Origin: an uncultured Eubacteriales bacterium
GTDB lineage: Bacteria > Bacillota > Clostridia > Oscillospirales > UMGS1783
Length of the DNA: 7,701 nt
NCBI GenBank assembly: GCA_905209135.1
Contig: CAJLRT010000047.1
Location: forward strand, 1-7,701
Direction of reading: 5' to 3'
The position numbers were made by a program, and so were the translations under genes. The notes under the pieces were generated by a model. That model was not told where the DNA came from. It was given only the letters and a program-made list of their open reading frames with translations, and ran no database searches. Within the stretch, counting starts at the first letter, position 1. The number at the start of each line of letters is the position of its first letter. This document shows, one piece after another, positions 1 to 6,791 of this stretch.

Positions 1-58
1 CCTCGGAGTGGATGTAGCTGATCTCCTTGAGTTTGAGCGAGCCCTCGAGGCCGAGGGG
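1..58 (-). pseudogene. glmS: Fragment of glmS (isomerase/SIS domain), out of frame with the adjoining gene
   Basis: On the minus strand, in a different frame from the isomerase/epimerase gene, bases 58 to 2 read PLG followed by [16 protein letters not shown]. This matches the highly conserved SIS-domain segment of glucosamine-6-phosphate synthase (E. coli has [20 protein letters not shown]). GlmS makes glucosamine-6-phosphate from fructose-6-phosphate and glutamine for cell-wall precursors. Upstream of base 58 the match ends at once and the sequence belongs to the isomerase/epimerase gene. Only about 19 codons are visible, so I cannot say whether a full glmS 3' part lies beyond the window. 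The match is long and specific enough that chance is unlikely. Confidence 0.7.
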
Positions 59-201
59 GAAAACACGGGGATATTGGGCGCGTACAGATCGTCGCCCAGG
101 CCGCGGATTTCAATGCCGTCGAAACCCATGTCCTTGGCGCTGGAGAGAACTTCGCGCCAGCTCCAGTTGGGGCAGCCGAGTGTAGAAAAGGAAAGTTTCA
201 T
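1..201 (-). CDS. Sugar phosphate isomerase/epimerase (N-terminal part, runs off or broken at left edge)
   Basis: The ATG at 199-201 (minus strand) opens MKLSFSTLGCPNWSW, followed by GFDGIEIRGLGDDLYAPNIPVFSP. This is the typical first beta-alpha unit of the xylose isomerase-like TIM-barrel family (AP endonuclease 2 fold), whose members isomerise or epimerise sugar phosphates or related compounds; the substrate cannot be read from this part. A GGAG Shine-Dalgarno lies 7 bases upstream of the start. Family-like sequence stops at about residue 49 (near base 55-58). From there the same frame stays open to base 1 but reads as an Arg/Ser-rich string unlike the family, while another frame encodes a GlmS segment. 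The gene is therefore either cut by a rearrangement or joined to foreign sequence by assembly error. It lies 108 bp downstream of guaB on the same strand with no clear terminator between, so co-transcription is possible. The family call is firm; the product is incomplete. Confidence 0.75.
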   Translation of the reverse strand, partial: MKLSFSTLGCPNWSWREVLSSAKDMGFDGIEIRGLGDDLYAPNIPVFSPSASRARSNSRRSATSTPR

Positions 202-309
202 TGCCAAACTCCGTCCTCTGCGCGGCAATTTGCTTGCAGGTCCGCCCCCGCGCAGCAGGCGGCTCCCATGAAATATATGCGGGCCGGACGCCTGTTCAGA
301 CGCAAAGAA

Positions 310-1803
<1,494 letters not shown>

Positions 1804-1816
1804 TTATATTTTAATT

Positions 1817-1845
1817 ATTATATAGCAACCCCATTTATTTTTCAA
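1817..1845 (-). promoter_or_regulatory. Sigma-A promoter of guaB
   Basis: Read on the minus strand: -35 TTGAAA (1840-1845), a spacer of exactly 17 bases and -10 TATAAT (1817-1822). The predicted start is near 1810, giving a leader of about 28 nt before the GTG codon. It is back to back with the rsmD promoter. Confidence 0.85.
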
Positions 1846-1854
1846 GCCAAATTA

Positions 1855-1883
1855 TTGAAAGTGCGGAAAAAATAGAGTATAAT
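1855..1883 (+). promoter_or_regulatory. Sigma-A promoter of the rsmD-coaD operon
   Basis: -35 TTGAAA (1855-1860), a 17-base spacer and a perfect -10 TATAAT (1878-1883). The predicted transcription start is near 1890, so the leader before rsmD is about 44 nt. The hexamers and spacer length are the same as those of the divergent guaB promoter; the two -35 boxes are 9 bp apart. Confidence 0.85.
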
Positions 1884-1901
1884 AAATACAATCAAAATCC
1901 A

Positions 1902-1915
1902 GCCGCGAAAGCGGC
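1902..1915 (+). promoter_or_regulatory. GAAA-tetraloop hairpin in the rsmD leader
   Basis: GCCGC-GAAA-GCGGC forms a perfect 5-bp GC stem closed by a GNRA tetraloop. It sits between the predicted transcription start (about 1890) and the Shine-Dalgarno GGGGAGGG (1918-1925). No T-run follows, so it is not a terminator. It may stabilise the mRNA 5' end or keep the ribosome site exposed; a regulatory role is only inferred. Confidence 0.5.
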
Positions 1916-1933
1916 GCGGGGAGGGCGAGCGCT

Positions 1934-2482
1934 TTGCGCGTTATATCCGGCAGCTTACGCGGCCTGCGGCTCGCGCCGCCGTCCGGCGACAGGGTGCGGC
2001 CCACGCTGGACCGCGTCAAGGAGGCCGCGTTCAATATCATCCAGTTTTCCGTGCCGGGCGGCCGGTTTCTGGACATGTTCGCCGGCAGCGGCCAGATGGG
2101 GATCGAGGCGCTGTCCCGGGGCGCGGCCAGCGCCTGGTTTTTCGAGCCGGACGCCGCGGCTTTCCGCCTTCTGCGCGGGAACGTCGGCAGGCTCCCCGGC
2201 GGGCTGGACGCGCGCCTGTACCAGGCCCCGTATGCGCGCCTTGCGCAGCTTGCGCCAAAGCCGGTGTTTGACGTCGCGTATATCGACCCGCCCTTTGGCG
2301 GCGGCCTGTTTCTGGAGGCGCTGGACTTTCTCATCGGCGGCGGCTATATAAGCGCCGGCGGTACCGTCGTCTGCGAGGCGCCCCGCGGCACGCCGCTGCC
2401 CCCGCAGCTCGGCCCCTTTGCCGCAAAAGTTCGCAGCTACGGAAAAATCTCCCTGTACGTCTATACGCGAAATGAGGAATGA
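1934..2482 (+). CDS. rsmD: 16S rRNA (guanine966-N2)-methyltransferase
   Basis: RsmD transfers a methyl group from S-adenosylmethionine to N2 of G966 (E. coli numbering) in 16S rRNA during small-subunit assembly. The 182-residue length is normal. The N-terminus MRVISGSLRGLRL and RPTLDRVKEAAFNI match the family. The SAM-binding motif FLDMFAGSGQMGIEALSRGA is at residues 45-64, with an acidic residue closing strand 2 (EPD, 71-73). The catalytic DPPF motif is at 118-121. The start is TTG at 1934, chosen because GGGGAGGG lies 8 bases upstream and the family N-terminus begins exactly there. It is first in an operon with coaD, 3 bp apart, an arrangement common in Bacillota and other bacteria. Transcription comes from the promoter at 1855-1883. 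Confidence 0.95.
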   Translation: MRVISGSLRGLRLAPPSGDRVRPTLDRVKEAAFNIIQFSVPGGRFLDMFAGSGQMGIEALSRGAASAWFFEPDAAAFRLLRGNVGRLPGGLDARLYQAPYARLAQLAPKPVFDVAYIDPPFGGGLFLEALDFLIGGGYISAGGTVVCEAPRGTPLPPQLGPFAAKVRSYGKISLYVYTRNEE

Positions 2483-2485
2483 ACT

Positions 2486-2968
2486 ATGAAAATAGCCGTA
2501 TGTCCCGGCAGTTTCGACCCCATCACCTACGGGCATCTGGACATTGTCAAGCGCGCGTCCAGAATGTTTGACCGCGTCATCGTCGCCGTGCTCCAGAACT
2601 CGGCGAAGCACTGCGTATTCTCCGTGGCCGAGCGCGTTGAAATGATAGAGGACAGCATCCGCGGCCTGCCGAATGTGACCGCTTCGTCGTTTGACGGCCT
2701 GCTGGCCGACTATACGCGGATCGTGAACGCGAACGTCATCGTAAAGGGCCTGCGCGCCATGAGCGATTTTGAATACGAATTCCAGATGGCCTTAATCAAC
2801 CAGAAGATCAATCCGGACGTAGAGACGGTATTTTTGTCCTCCCGCTCGGAATATATGTTTATGAGCTCGAACATCGTGCGCGAGATCGCGCGCGTCGGCG
2901 GGGACATCTCGCAGTTCGTGCCCGAGGTTCTCATAGAACGCATCCACAACAAATACATACGAAAATAA
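2486..2968 (+). CDS. coaD: Phosphopantetheine adenylyltransferase
   Basis: CoaD joins 4'-phosphopantetheine and ATP to give dephospho-CoA and pyrophosphate, the penultimate step of coenzyme A synthesis. At 160 residues it has the standard length. GSFDP (8-12) and the nucleotidyltransferase motif TYGH (14-17) bind ATP phosphates. KGLRAMSDFEYEFQMA (87-102) is the family-specific segment, and SSNIVREI (127-134) is the second ATP-binding signature. The ATG follows the rsmD stop by 3 bases and uses an AGGA site lying inside the end of rsmD, so the two are probably translationally coupled. It is followed 18 bp later by a coiled-coil gene. Nothing is unusual in the sequence. Confidence 0.97.
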   Translation: MKIAVCPGSFDPITYGHLDIVKRASRMFDRVIVAVLQNSAKHCVFSVAERVEMIEDSIRGLPNVTASSFDGLLADYTRIVNANVIVKGLRAMSDFEYEFQMALINQKINPDVETVFLSSRSEYMFMSSNIVREIARVGGDISQFVPEVLIERIHNKYIRK

Positions 2969-2986
2969 ACGAGAGAGGGAGTTACA

Positions 2987-3439
2987 ATGAACGAATTTGA
3001 ATCTCTGCTGGAAGAACTGGACGATTTGATTGAAGACGCATGGCGGCTCCCGCTGAGCAACGGCAAAATCGTAATCGAGCGCGAGGAGCTCGCGCGGATT
3101 GTGGGCGGCCTGCACACCCATTACCCGACCGAAATCGCCCGCGCCAAAAATCTGCTCGACGAGCGGGAGAAGATCCTGCTCAAGGCGAGAACCGATTCGG
3201 AGCGCATGATCAAAAACGCGGAAATGCAGTCGAACAAAATGCTCAACGAGCAGGACATCATCAAGGAGTCGCGCCGCATCGCCGACGAAATCCGCAAGAG
3301 CGCGGAGGAGGAGTCCACGCGCATGCGCCGTTCCGCCGTCGAGCTGGCGGACATGGTGCTCAAGCGGGCGGAGGACCATTACGACCAGAACCTGGCCCTG
3401 ATCAAGCAGGCGCGCCGGGTCGTCAAAAACAACCAGTGA
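2987..3439 (+). CDS. Conserved coiled-coil protein of the coaD operon (function unknown)
   Basis: This 150-residue, strongly charged, almost wholly helical protein has no signal peptide or membrane segment. The first ~20 residues (FESLLEELDDLIEDAW) are acidic. A short segment LPLSNGKIVIEREEL (21-35) with a Gly-Lys turn recalls the head of DivIVA-like proteins. Residues ~47-147 are heptad-like and rich in Glu, Arg, Lys and Ala, resembling the stalk of ATP synthase subunit b. From memory, clostridial genomes often carry such a gene directly after coaD, sometimes labelled 'ATPase' or 'ATP synthase b-like'; no nucleotide-binding motif is visible here, so I do not accept an ATPase role. A strong ribosome site (GAGAGGGAG) precedes the ATG. 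It is the last gene before the terminator at 3456-3484. A scaffold or cell-envelope/division role is possible but unproven. Confidence 0.85.
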   Translation: MNEFESLLEELDDLIEDAWRLPLSNGKIVIEREELARIVGGLHTHYPTEIARAKNLLDEREKILLKARTDSERMIKNAEMQSNKMLNEQDIIKESRRIADEIRKSAEEESTRMRRSAVELADMVLKRAEDHYDQNLALIKQARRVVKNNQ

Positions 3440-3455
3440 CATGTGGACCGGTCCG

Positions 3456-3484
3456 GGGCGCAAGCTGACTTGCGCCCTTTTTTT
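3456..3484 (+). terminator. Rho-independent terminator of the rsmD-coaD-coiled-coil operon
   Basis: A perfect 9-bp stem, GGGCGCAAG (3456-3464) and CTTGCGCCC (3469-3477), encloses the 4-base loop CTGA and is followed by seven Ts (3478-3484). It starts 17 bases after the coiled-coil stop codon. Confidence 0.95.
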
Positions 3485-3523
3485 CTGCCTTACATTCCGT
3501 CCGCACCGCTGCTGAAAACAGAC

Positions 3524-3763
3524 CGCGCCCCGTGCCCGCGCCTGCGCCTGTGCCCGCGCCCGTGCCTGTGCCTGTGCCTGCGCCCGCGCCTGTGCCTGCG
3601 CCCGCGCCTGCGCCTGCGCCTGTGCCTGTGCCTGCGCACGCGCCCGCGCCTGTGCCGCCCCGCGTCCGCGCCTGCGCCTGCGCCTGTGCCTGCGCCTGCG
3701 CCTGTGCCTGTGCCTGCGCCCGCGCCCGCGCCTGTGCCCGCGCCCCGCGCCTGCGCCTGTGCC
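3524..3763. repeat. Degenerate hexamer array 1, unit YGYGCC (about 38 units)
   Basis: From 3531 the plus strand resolves into 21 contiguous hexamers to 3656. A 4-base break (GCCC) follows, then 14 more units (3661-3744), one extra C, and three last units to 3763. An additional CGCGCC lies at 3524-3529 before an extra C. Composition by my count of 38: TGTGCC 12, CGCGCC 11, TGCGCC 11, CGTGCC 2, and one each of TGCGCA and CGCGTC. Thus 36 of 38 fit YGYGCC. Because the unit contains no stop codon, all plus-strand frames stay open here (Pro-Ala/Val, and Cys/Arg-rich), but none has a ribosome site or joins a real gene. The array fills the gap between the terminator and the GNAT gene. The same repeat recurs at 7484-7701. 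The function is unknown. Confidence 0.95.
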
Positions 3764-3775
3764 TGCCGGTCCCGT

Positions 3776-3800
3776 GTTCCGCCGGGCTGACCGGCGGAAC
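3776..3800 (+). promoter_or_regulatory. Perfect inverted repeat just upstream of the GNAT ribosome site
   Basis: GTTCCGCCGG (3776-3785) and CCGGCGGAAC (3791-3800) form a 10-bp perfect stem with the 5-base loop GCTGA. The stem ends 6 bases before AAGGAGG (3807-3813). No T-run follows on either strand, so it is unlikely to be an intrinsic terminator. It could be an operator or an mRNA hairpin in the leader of the GNAT gene, or the right-hand boundary structure of the hexamer array. Array 2 reaches the window edge before any equivalent could be seen. Confidence 0.6.
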
Positions 3801-3823
3801 AATCACAAGGAGGATCAAGCCCC

Positions 3824-4681
3824 GTGGAAATTCTGCACAGCTACCGGAACGACCCCGCGCTTAGGCATTCGTTCAACGCCCTTGCGCGGGAGACGTTCGG
3901 CCTTGACTTCGAGCCCTTTTATCAGAACGGGTACTGGGGGGATGATTACAACCCCTACTCCGCCGTGGAGGACGGCGCCGTCGTCGCAAACGTGTCCGTA
4001 AACCGGATCGGCGGCCGCCTCAGCGGCGATGCGCGGCGCTACGTGCAGTTCGGCACCGTGATGACCGCGCCGGCCTGGCGCGGCCGGGGCCTTGCCCGCG
4101 CCCTGATGGAGGCGGCCATGCGCGACTGCGCCGGGTGCGACGGCTTCTTCCTCTTCGCAAACGGCGGCGCGCGCGGCTTTTATCCCAAATTCGGCTTTCG
4201 GAGCGCGCCGGAGCGCCGGTTTTTTGCCCCGGTGCGTCAGGACTCCGCGTTCTGCGCCGAGCCGGTCCCCATGCGTACGCCCGCGGACCGGGCCCGTTTC
4301 CTGCGGGAGAAAAACAGGCGCGGGAGCGCCGGCGTTTTCCAGCAGGAGGCCGACGGCCTGCTCATGTTTTACCTGGCGCAGTCCATGCGGGAAAACGTCT
4401 TTTATCTGCCCGGGCTGGACGCCTACGCGGTCGCCCGCCTCAGCGGCGGCTGCCTGACGCTGTACGACGTGTTTTCACCCCGTCCCGTGTCCATGGAGCG
4501 CGTCGTCCGCTGTTTCGGCGCGTCGGTTACACGGGCCGAATTCGCGTTTACGCCGCAGGACCGGACAGGGCTTACTGAATATGAATACACGGGCGAGGAC
4601 ACATACTTTTTCCTGTGCGGCGAGCCGCTGCAGCAGGATATGAGAACTATTCTCAGTTTTCCGGATCTCGCGCACGCCTAG
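3824..4681 (+). CDS. GNAT-family N-acetyltransferase with long C-terminal region
   Basis: GNAT enzymes move an acetyl group from acetyl-CoA to an amine; the acceptor here is unknown. In this 285-residue protein, VQFGTVMTAPAWRGRGLARALM (residues 74-95) is acetyl-CoA-binding motif A with the R/Q-x-x-G-x-G/A signature RGRGLA starting at Arg86. GARGFYPKFGFR (115-126) is motif B. The N-terminal part (GYWGDDYNPYSAVEDGAVVANVSVN) resembles a Firmicutes GNAT subgroup. Residues ~130-285 form a second region without a motif I can name, perhaps a degenerate second GNAT or a substrate-binding domain. The GTG start at 3824 is used because AAGGAGG lies 10 bases upstream and the family N-terminus begins there. 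It is followed 32 bp later by the rRNA methyltransferase and probably shares its transcript. No clear promoter lies between the upstream terminator and the start; any transcript would cross the hexamer array. Confidence 0.88.
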   Translation: MEILHSYRNDPALRHSFNALARETFGLDFEPFYQNGYWGDDYNPYSAVEDGAVVANVSVNRIGGRLSGDARRYVQFGTVMTAPAWRGRGLARALMEAAMRDCAGCDGFFLFANGGARGFYPKFGFRSAPERRFFAPVRQDSAFCAEPVPMRTPADRARFLREKNRRGSAGVFQQEADGLLMFYLAQSMRENVFYLPGLDAYAVARLSGGCLTLYDVFSPRPVSMERVVRCFGASVTRAEFAFTPQDRTGLTEYEYTGEDTYFFLCGEPLQQDMRTILSFPDLAHA

Positions 4682-4713
4682 CATGTGCGCAGTATACAAG
4701 GGGGAATAAACGC

Positions 4714-6066
4714 ATGCCGCAGCAGAATTCTGTGGAATTGGAAATCGTAGGCACGGCGCACGACGGCAGGGGTGTGGCCCGGCTGGACGGCCTTGCCGTT
4801 TTCGTGCCGTATGCGCTGGAGGGCGAGCGGGTGCGGGCCGAGCTTGTGCAGAAAGGCGGGCGCTATGCAGTCGCCCGCGTCATAGAGCTGCTTGCGCCCT
4901 CGCCCGCCCGCACCGCGCCCGCCTGCCCCGTGTACGGCGACTGCGGCGGCTGCGGGTTTCAGCATATGAGCTATGCGGAGGAGCTGCGCGTCAAGCGCGC
5001 CCGCGTTGCGGACGCGCTTCGGCGCATCGGCGGGCTGCATGTGGAAGTCCCGCCCGTGCTGGGCGCGGACAGCATGGTCCGCAACAAGGCCACGCTGCCC
5101 CTCGCCGAGCGCGGCGGCCGCGTGGAGGCCGGTTTTTACGCGGGCGGCAGCCACCGGCTCGTCCCGCATCCGGCGGGGTGCGCCCTCTACCCGCCCGTGT
5201 TCCGCGCCCTGGCCGACGCGGTCTGCGGCTATGCGCAGGCGCACGGCCTGCGCGCAGGTGAGCGCGGGTCTTTACGCAGGCTGTCCCTGCGCCTTGCGGA
5301 GACGACGGGCGAAGTGTCCGCCGCTCTGTACTGCGCCCCGGGCGAGCAGGATTCCTTTGCCGGGCTGGCGGCGGCCCTGCGCACAGCCGCGCCCGCGGTC
5401 GCCTGTATCTGCGCCGTGCCCGAACCGGGCGGCCCGCCGCGCTTTTATACCCCCCGCCGCGGGATAGAGGACGTCCTGTGCGGCAACCGGCTGCGCATTT
5501 CGCCGCTGTCTTTCTACCAGGTCAACCGCCGGCAGGCCGAACGCCTGTACGAGACCGCGGCGGCCCTGGCCGGCCTTTGCCCGCCTGCGGGCGCAGGCTC
5601 TGCGGCCGGCCCGCAGATGGATACGGCGGTGGATCTGTGCTGCGGAATCGGCTCCATCACGCTGTACCTGGCGCGCCTGTGCGGCCGCGTGTACGGCGCG
5701 GAAATCAACCCGAACGCTATAGAAAACGCGCGTGTAAACGCCGCTTTGAACAATATTGAGAACGTTTCCTGGAAATGCGCGGACGCGGCCGCCGCCCTGC
5801 GCGGCTGGACGGACGCGGGTGTGCGTCCCCGCCTTGTCTGCGTCGACCCGCCCCGCGCCGGGCTGGACGGCCCGCTGCGCGCGGCCCTGCTGCGCGCAGC
5901 GCCCGCGCAGATTCTGTATATTTCCTGCGACCCGGCCACCCTGGCGCGCGACTGCAAGGAGCTCTGCGCGGGCGGCTATACGCCGGCCGGCGTGCAGCCG
6001 GTGGACATGTTTGCGCGCACGGCCCATGTGGAGTGCGTCGTGATGCTGGAGAGGAAGAACAGGTAA
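4714..6066 (+). CDS. rlmD: 23S rRNA (uracil-5-)-methyltransferase, RlmD/RlmCD (RumA) type
   Basis: This enzyme makes 5-methyluridine in 23S rRNA with S-adenosylmethionine; Gram-positive RlmCD treats both U747 and U1939, so one copy may do both. A TRAM RNA-binding domain covers residues ~3-60. Iron-sulfur cysteines are Cys71, Cys77 and Cys80 (CPVYGDCGGC), with Cys156 (HPAGC) as the likely fourth. SAM motif I is VDLCCGIGSITLYLA (306-320) and motif IV is VDPPRAGLD (377-385). The catalytic nucleophile is Cys405 in SCDP, and the general base is Glu440 (AHVE). The 450-residue length is typical. I chose ATG 4714, with AAGGGGG 9 bases upstream, over a longer open frame from 4615 that would overlap the GNAT gene. 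RlmD, RlmC and TrmA are hard to separate by eye; the Fe-S motif and TRAM domain favour RlmD/RlmCD over TrmA. Confidence 0.93.
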   Translation: MPQQNSVELEIVGTAHDGRGVARLDGLAVFVPYALEGERVRAELVQKGGRYAVARVIELLAPSPARTAPACPVYGDCGGCGFQHMSYAEELRVKRARVADALRRIGGLHVEVPPVLGADSMVRNKATLPLAERGGRVEAGFYAGGSHRLVPHPAGCALYPPVFRALADAVCGYAQAHGLRAGERGSLRRLSLRLAETTGEVSAALYCAPGEQDSFAGLAAALRTAAPAVACICAVPEPGGPPRFYTPRRGIEDVLCGNRLRISPLSFYQVNRRQAERLYETAAALAGLCPPAGAGSAAGPQMDTAVDLCCGIGSITLYLARLCGRVYGAEINPNAIENARVNAALNNIENVSWKCADAAAALRGWTDAGVRPRLVCVDPPRAGLDGPLRAALLRAAPAQILYISCDPATLARDCKELCAGGYTPAGVQPVDMFARTAHVECVVMLERKNR

Positions 6067-6072
6067 TTTGAA
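6065..6072. repeat. 8-bp direct repeat, left copy (AATTTGAA)
   Basis: AATTTGAA here begins within the stop codon of the rRNA methyltransferase gene. An identical copy at 6634-6641 begins within the stop codon of the small AT-rich gene. The pair brackets that gene and could be remnants of an insertion, but eight A/T-rich bases can also coincide by chance. Confidence 0.35.
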
Positions 6073-6166
6073 CCGTATAACCTTGAAATTACATTCCTCG
6101 AAAGATGTGTTATCGGAGTATCGGGTTATTTGGTAATAATCGAAAATGAATGAAAGGGATAACGAT

Positions 6167-6634
6167 ATGTGGCTTGAAATCGATGCTGATGGCATTCGCG
6201 TTAATTTGCAGATAAAAGGTTACAAACCATCAAATGAAGATAACTGGTACAGTAATTGGTGCAACTGTGATTTCCTGTTTACATCAGGGGATTGGCTTAA
6301 TTATCATAAAGAAAACGATGAGGTATTATTGTCCTGCGAAGTAGAAGAACTGGCAGAAGCATTTACCGAACTATTGGATAATAAACTTTCCTCAGCAGAA
6401 GAGATCGCCTTTATCGAACCGGATTTTGTTTTTAAGTTATACCCACAGAGAGATTTAAGCGATGATCCCAAATATAAATTTGCTCAGTCAGGATACCAAA
6501 TTCAAGATATATATCTTGAATGGAATATATTCTTTTGGCATGAAGGTCTTACGGATAATTATCTTACAATAACCCTGAATAGAGATGATATTGTAAGATT
6601 AAGAGATTATTTGTCAGCGATCATGAGACGATAA
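6167..6634 (+). CDS. Small acidic protein resembling WapI-family immunity proteins
   Basis: From ATG 6167 the product is 155 residues, acidic and Trp/Tyr-rich, with no signal peptide or membrane segment. MWLEIDADGIRVNLQIKGYKP, the DNWYSNWCNCDF segment (residues 25-36), GDWLNYHKENDE (41-52) and EGLTDNYLTITL (126-137) recall Bacillota proteins annotated as WapI-family immunity proteins, which neutralise the nuclease tips of contact-dependent WapA toxins. This is recall, not a search. The 6167 start has AAAGGGA about 8 bases upstream; an in-frame ATG at 6146 lacks a ribosome site. Base use is plainly AT-rich (AAA, GAA, TTA, ATA codons) whereas both neighbours are very GC-rich, so the gene was probably acquired recently. 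No cognate toxin lies in the window. Alternatively it is an unrelated DUF of similar size. Confidence 0.8.
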   Translation: MWLEIDADGIRVNLQIKGYKPSNEDNWYSNWCNCDFLFTSGDWLNYHKENDEVLLSCEVEELAEAFTELLDNKLSSAEEIAFIEPDFVFKLYPQRDLSDDPKYKFAQSGYQIQDIYLEWNIFFWHEGLTDNYLTITLNRDDIVRLRDYLSAIMRR

Positions 6635-6641
6635 ATTTGAA
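6634..6641. repeat. 8-bp direct repeat, right copy (AATTTGAA)
   Basis: Identical to 6065-6072, at 569 bp distance. It starts at the last base of the stop codon of the AT-rich gene. Confidence 0.35.
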
Positions 6642-6791
6642 GTTGCAGAACTATGGATAAATTTCCGACAGCGGGCAATCAAAATAGACCTGTTTCCATC
6701 CACCGTAGTTATTGCTGTCTTACAAGTTTTTTATGCGGCGTTATAGCTGAAAAATGCCGTAAGTATTAGATGGAAGGAGCTGGAGCGTACT
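6642..6791. other. AT-richer intergenic spacer upstream of the DUF4145 gene
   Basis: About 150 bases with intermediate composition and no convincing gene on either strand. A weak promoter candidate on the plus strand is TTACAA (6720-6725) with TATAGC 16 bases further on (6742-6747). A weak stem (TGCGGC with GCCGTA, one G-U pair, 14-base loop) lies at about 6734-6761. Neither is strong. The spacer may be residual flanking DNA that came in with the small AT-rich gene. Confidence 0.35.

Noticed and set aside
202..309. Terminator between guaB and the isomerase/epimerase gene.
   Set aside because: I found no stem followed by a T-run on the minus strand in this 108-bp gap.
3524..3763. CRISPR array.
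   Set aside because: The repeats are 6 bp, contiguous and without spacers; no cas genes are present.
3531..3763. Rho utilisation site or stable G-quadruplex made by the array.
   Set aside because: The RNA strand is C-rich but not G-poor, unlike classical rut sites, and the opposite strand has only GG pairs, giving at best weak two-layer quadruplexes. I keep this as an untested possibility only.
2792..3818. Minus-strand frames rich in Ala-Gln, Ala-Gly-Thr or Arg-His repeats across array 1 (similar ones across array 2).
   Set aside because: They are translations of the hexamer array running into the antisense of real genes; no start signals are present.
3532..3864. A Pro-Ala/Pro-Val repeat protein read through array 1 (GTG start).
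   Set aside because: It has no ribosome site, ends out of frame inside the GNAT gene, and every plus-strand frame is open there only because YGYGCC contains no stop codon.
4615..4713. Longer N-terminus for the 23S rRNA methyltransferase.
   Set aside because: It would overlap the GNAT gene and lacks family similarity; ATG 4714 has a good ribosome site and leads straight into the TRAM domain.
6642..6770. A gene remnant in the AT-richer spacer (about 33 open codons on the minus strand).
   Set aside because: It is short, has no start or ribosome site, and the sequence resembles no family I know.
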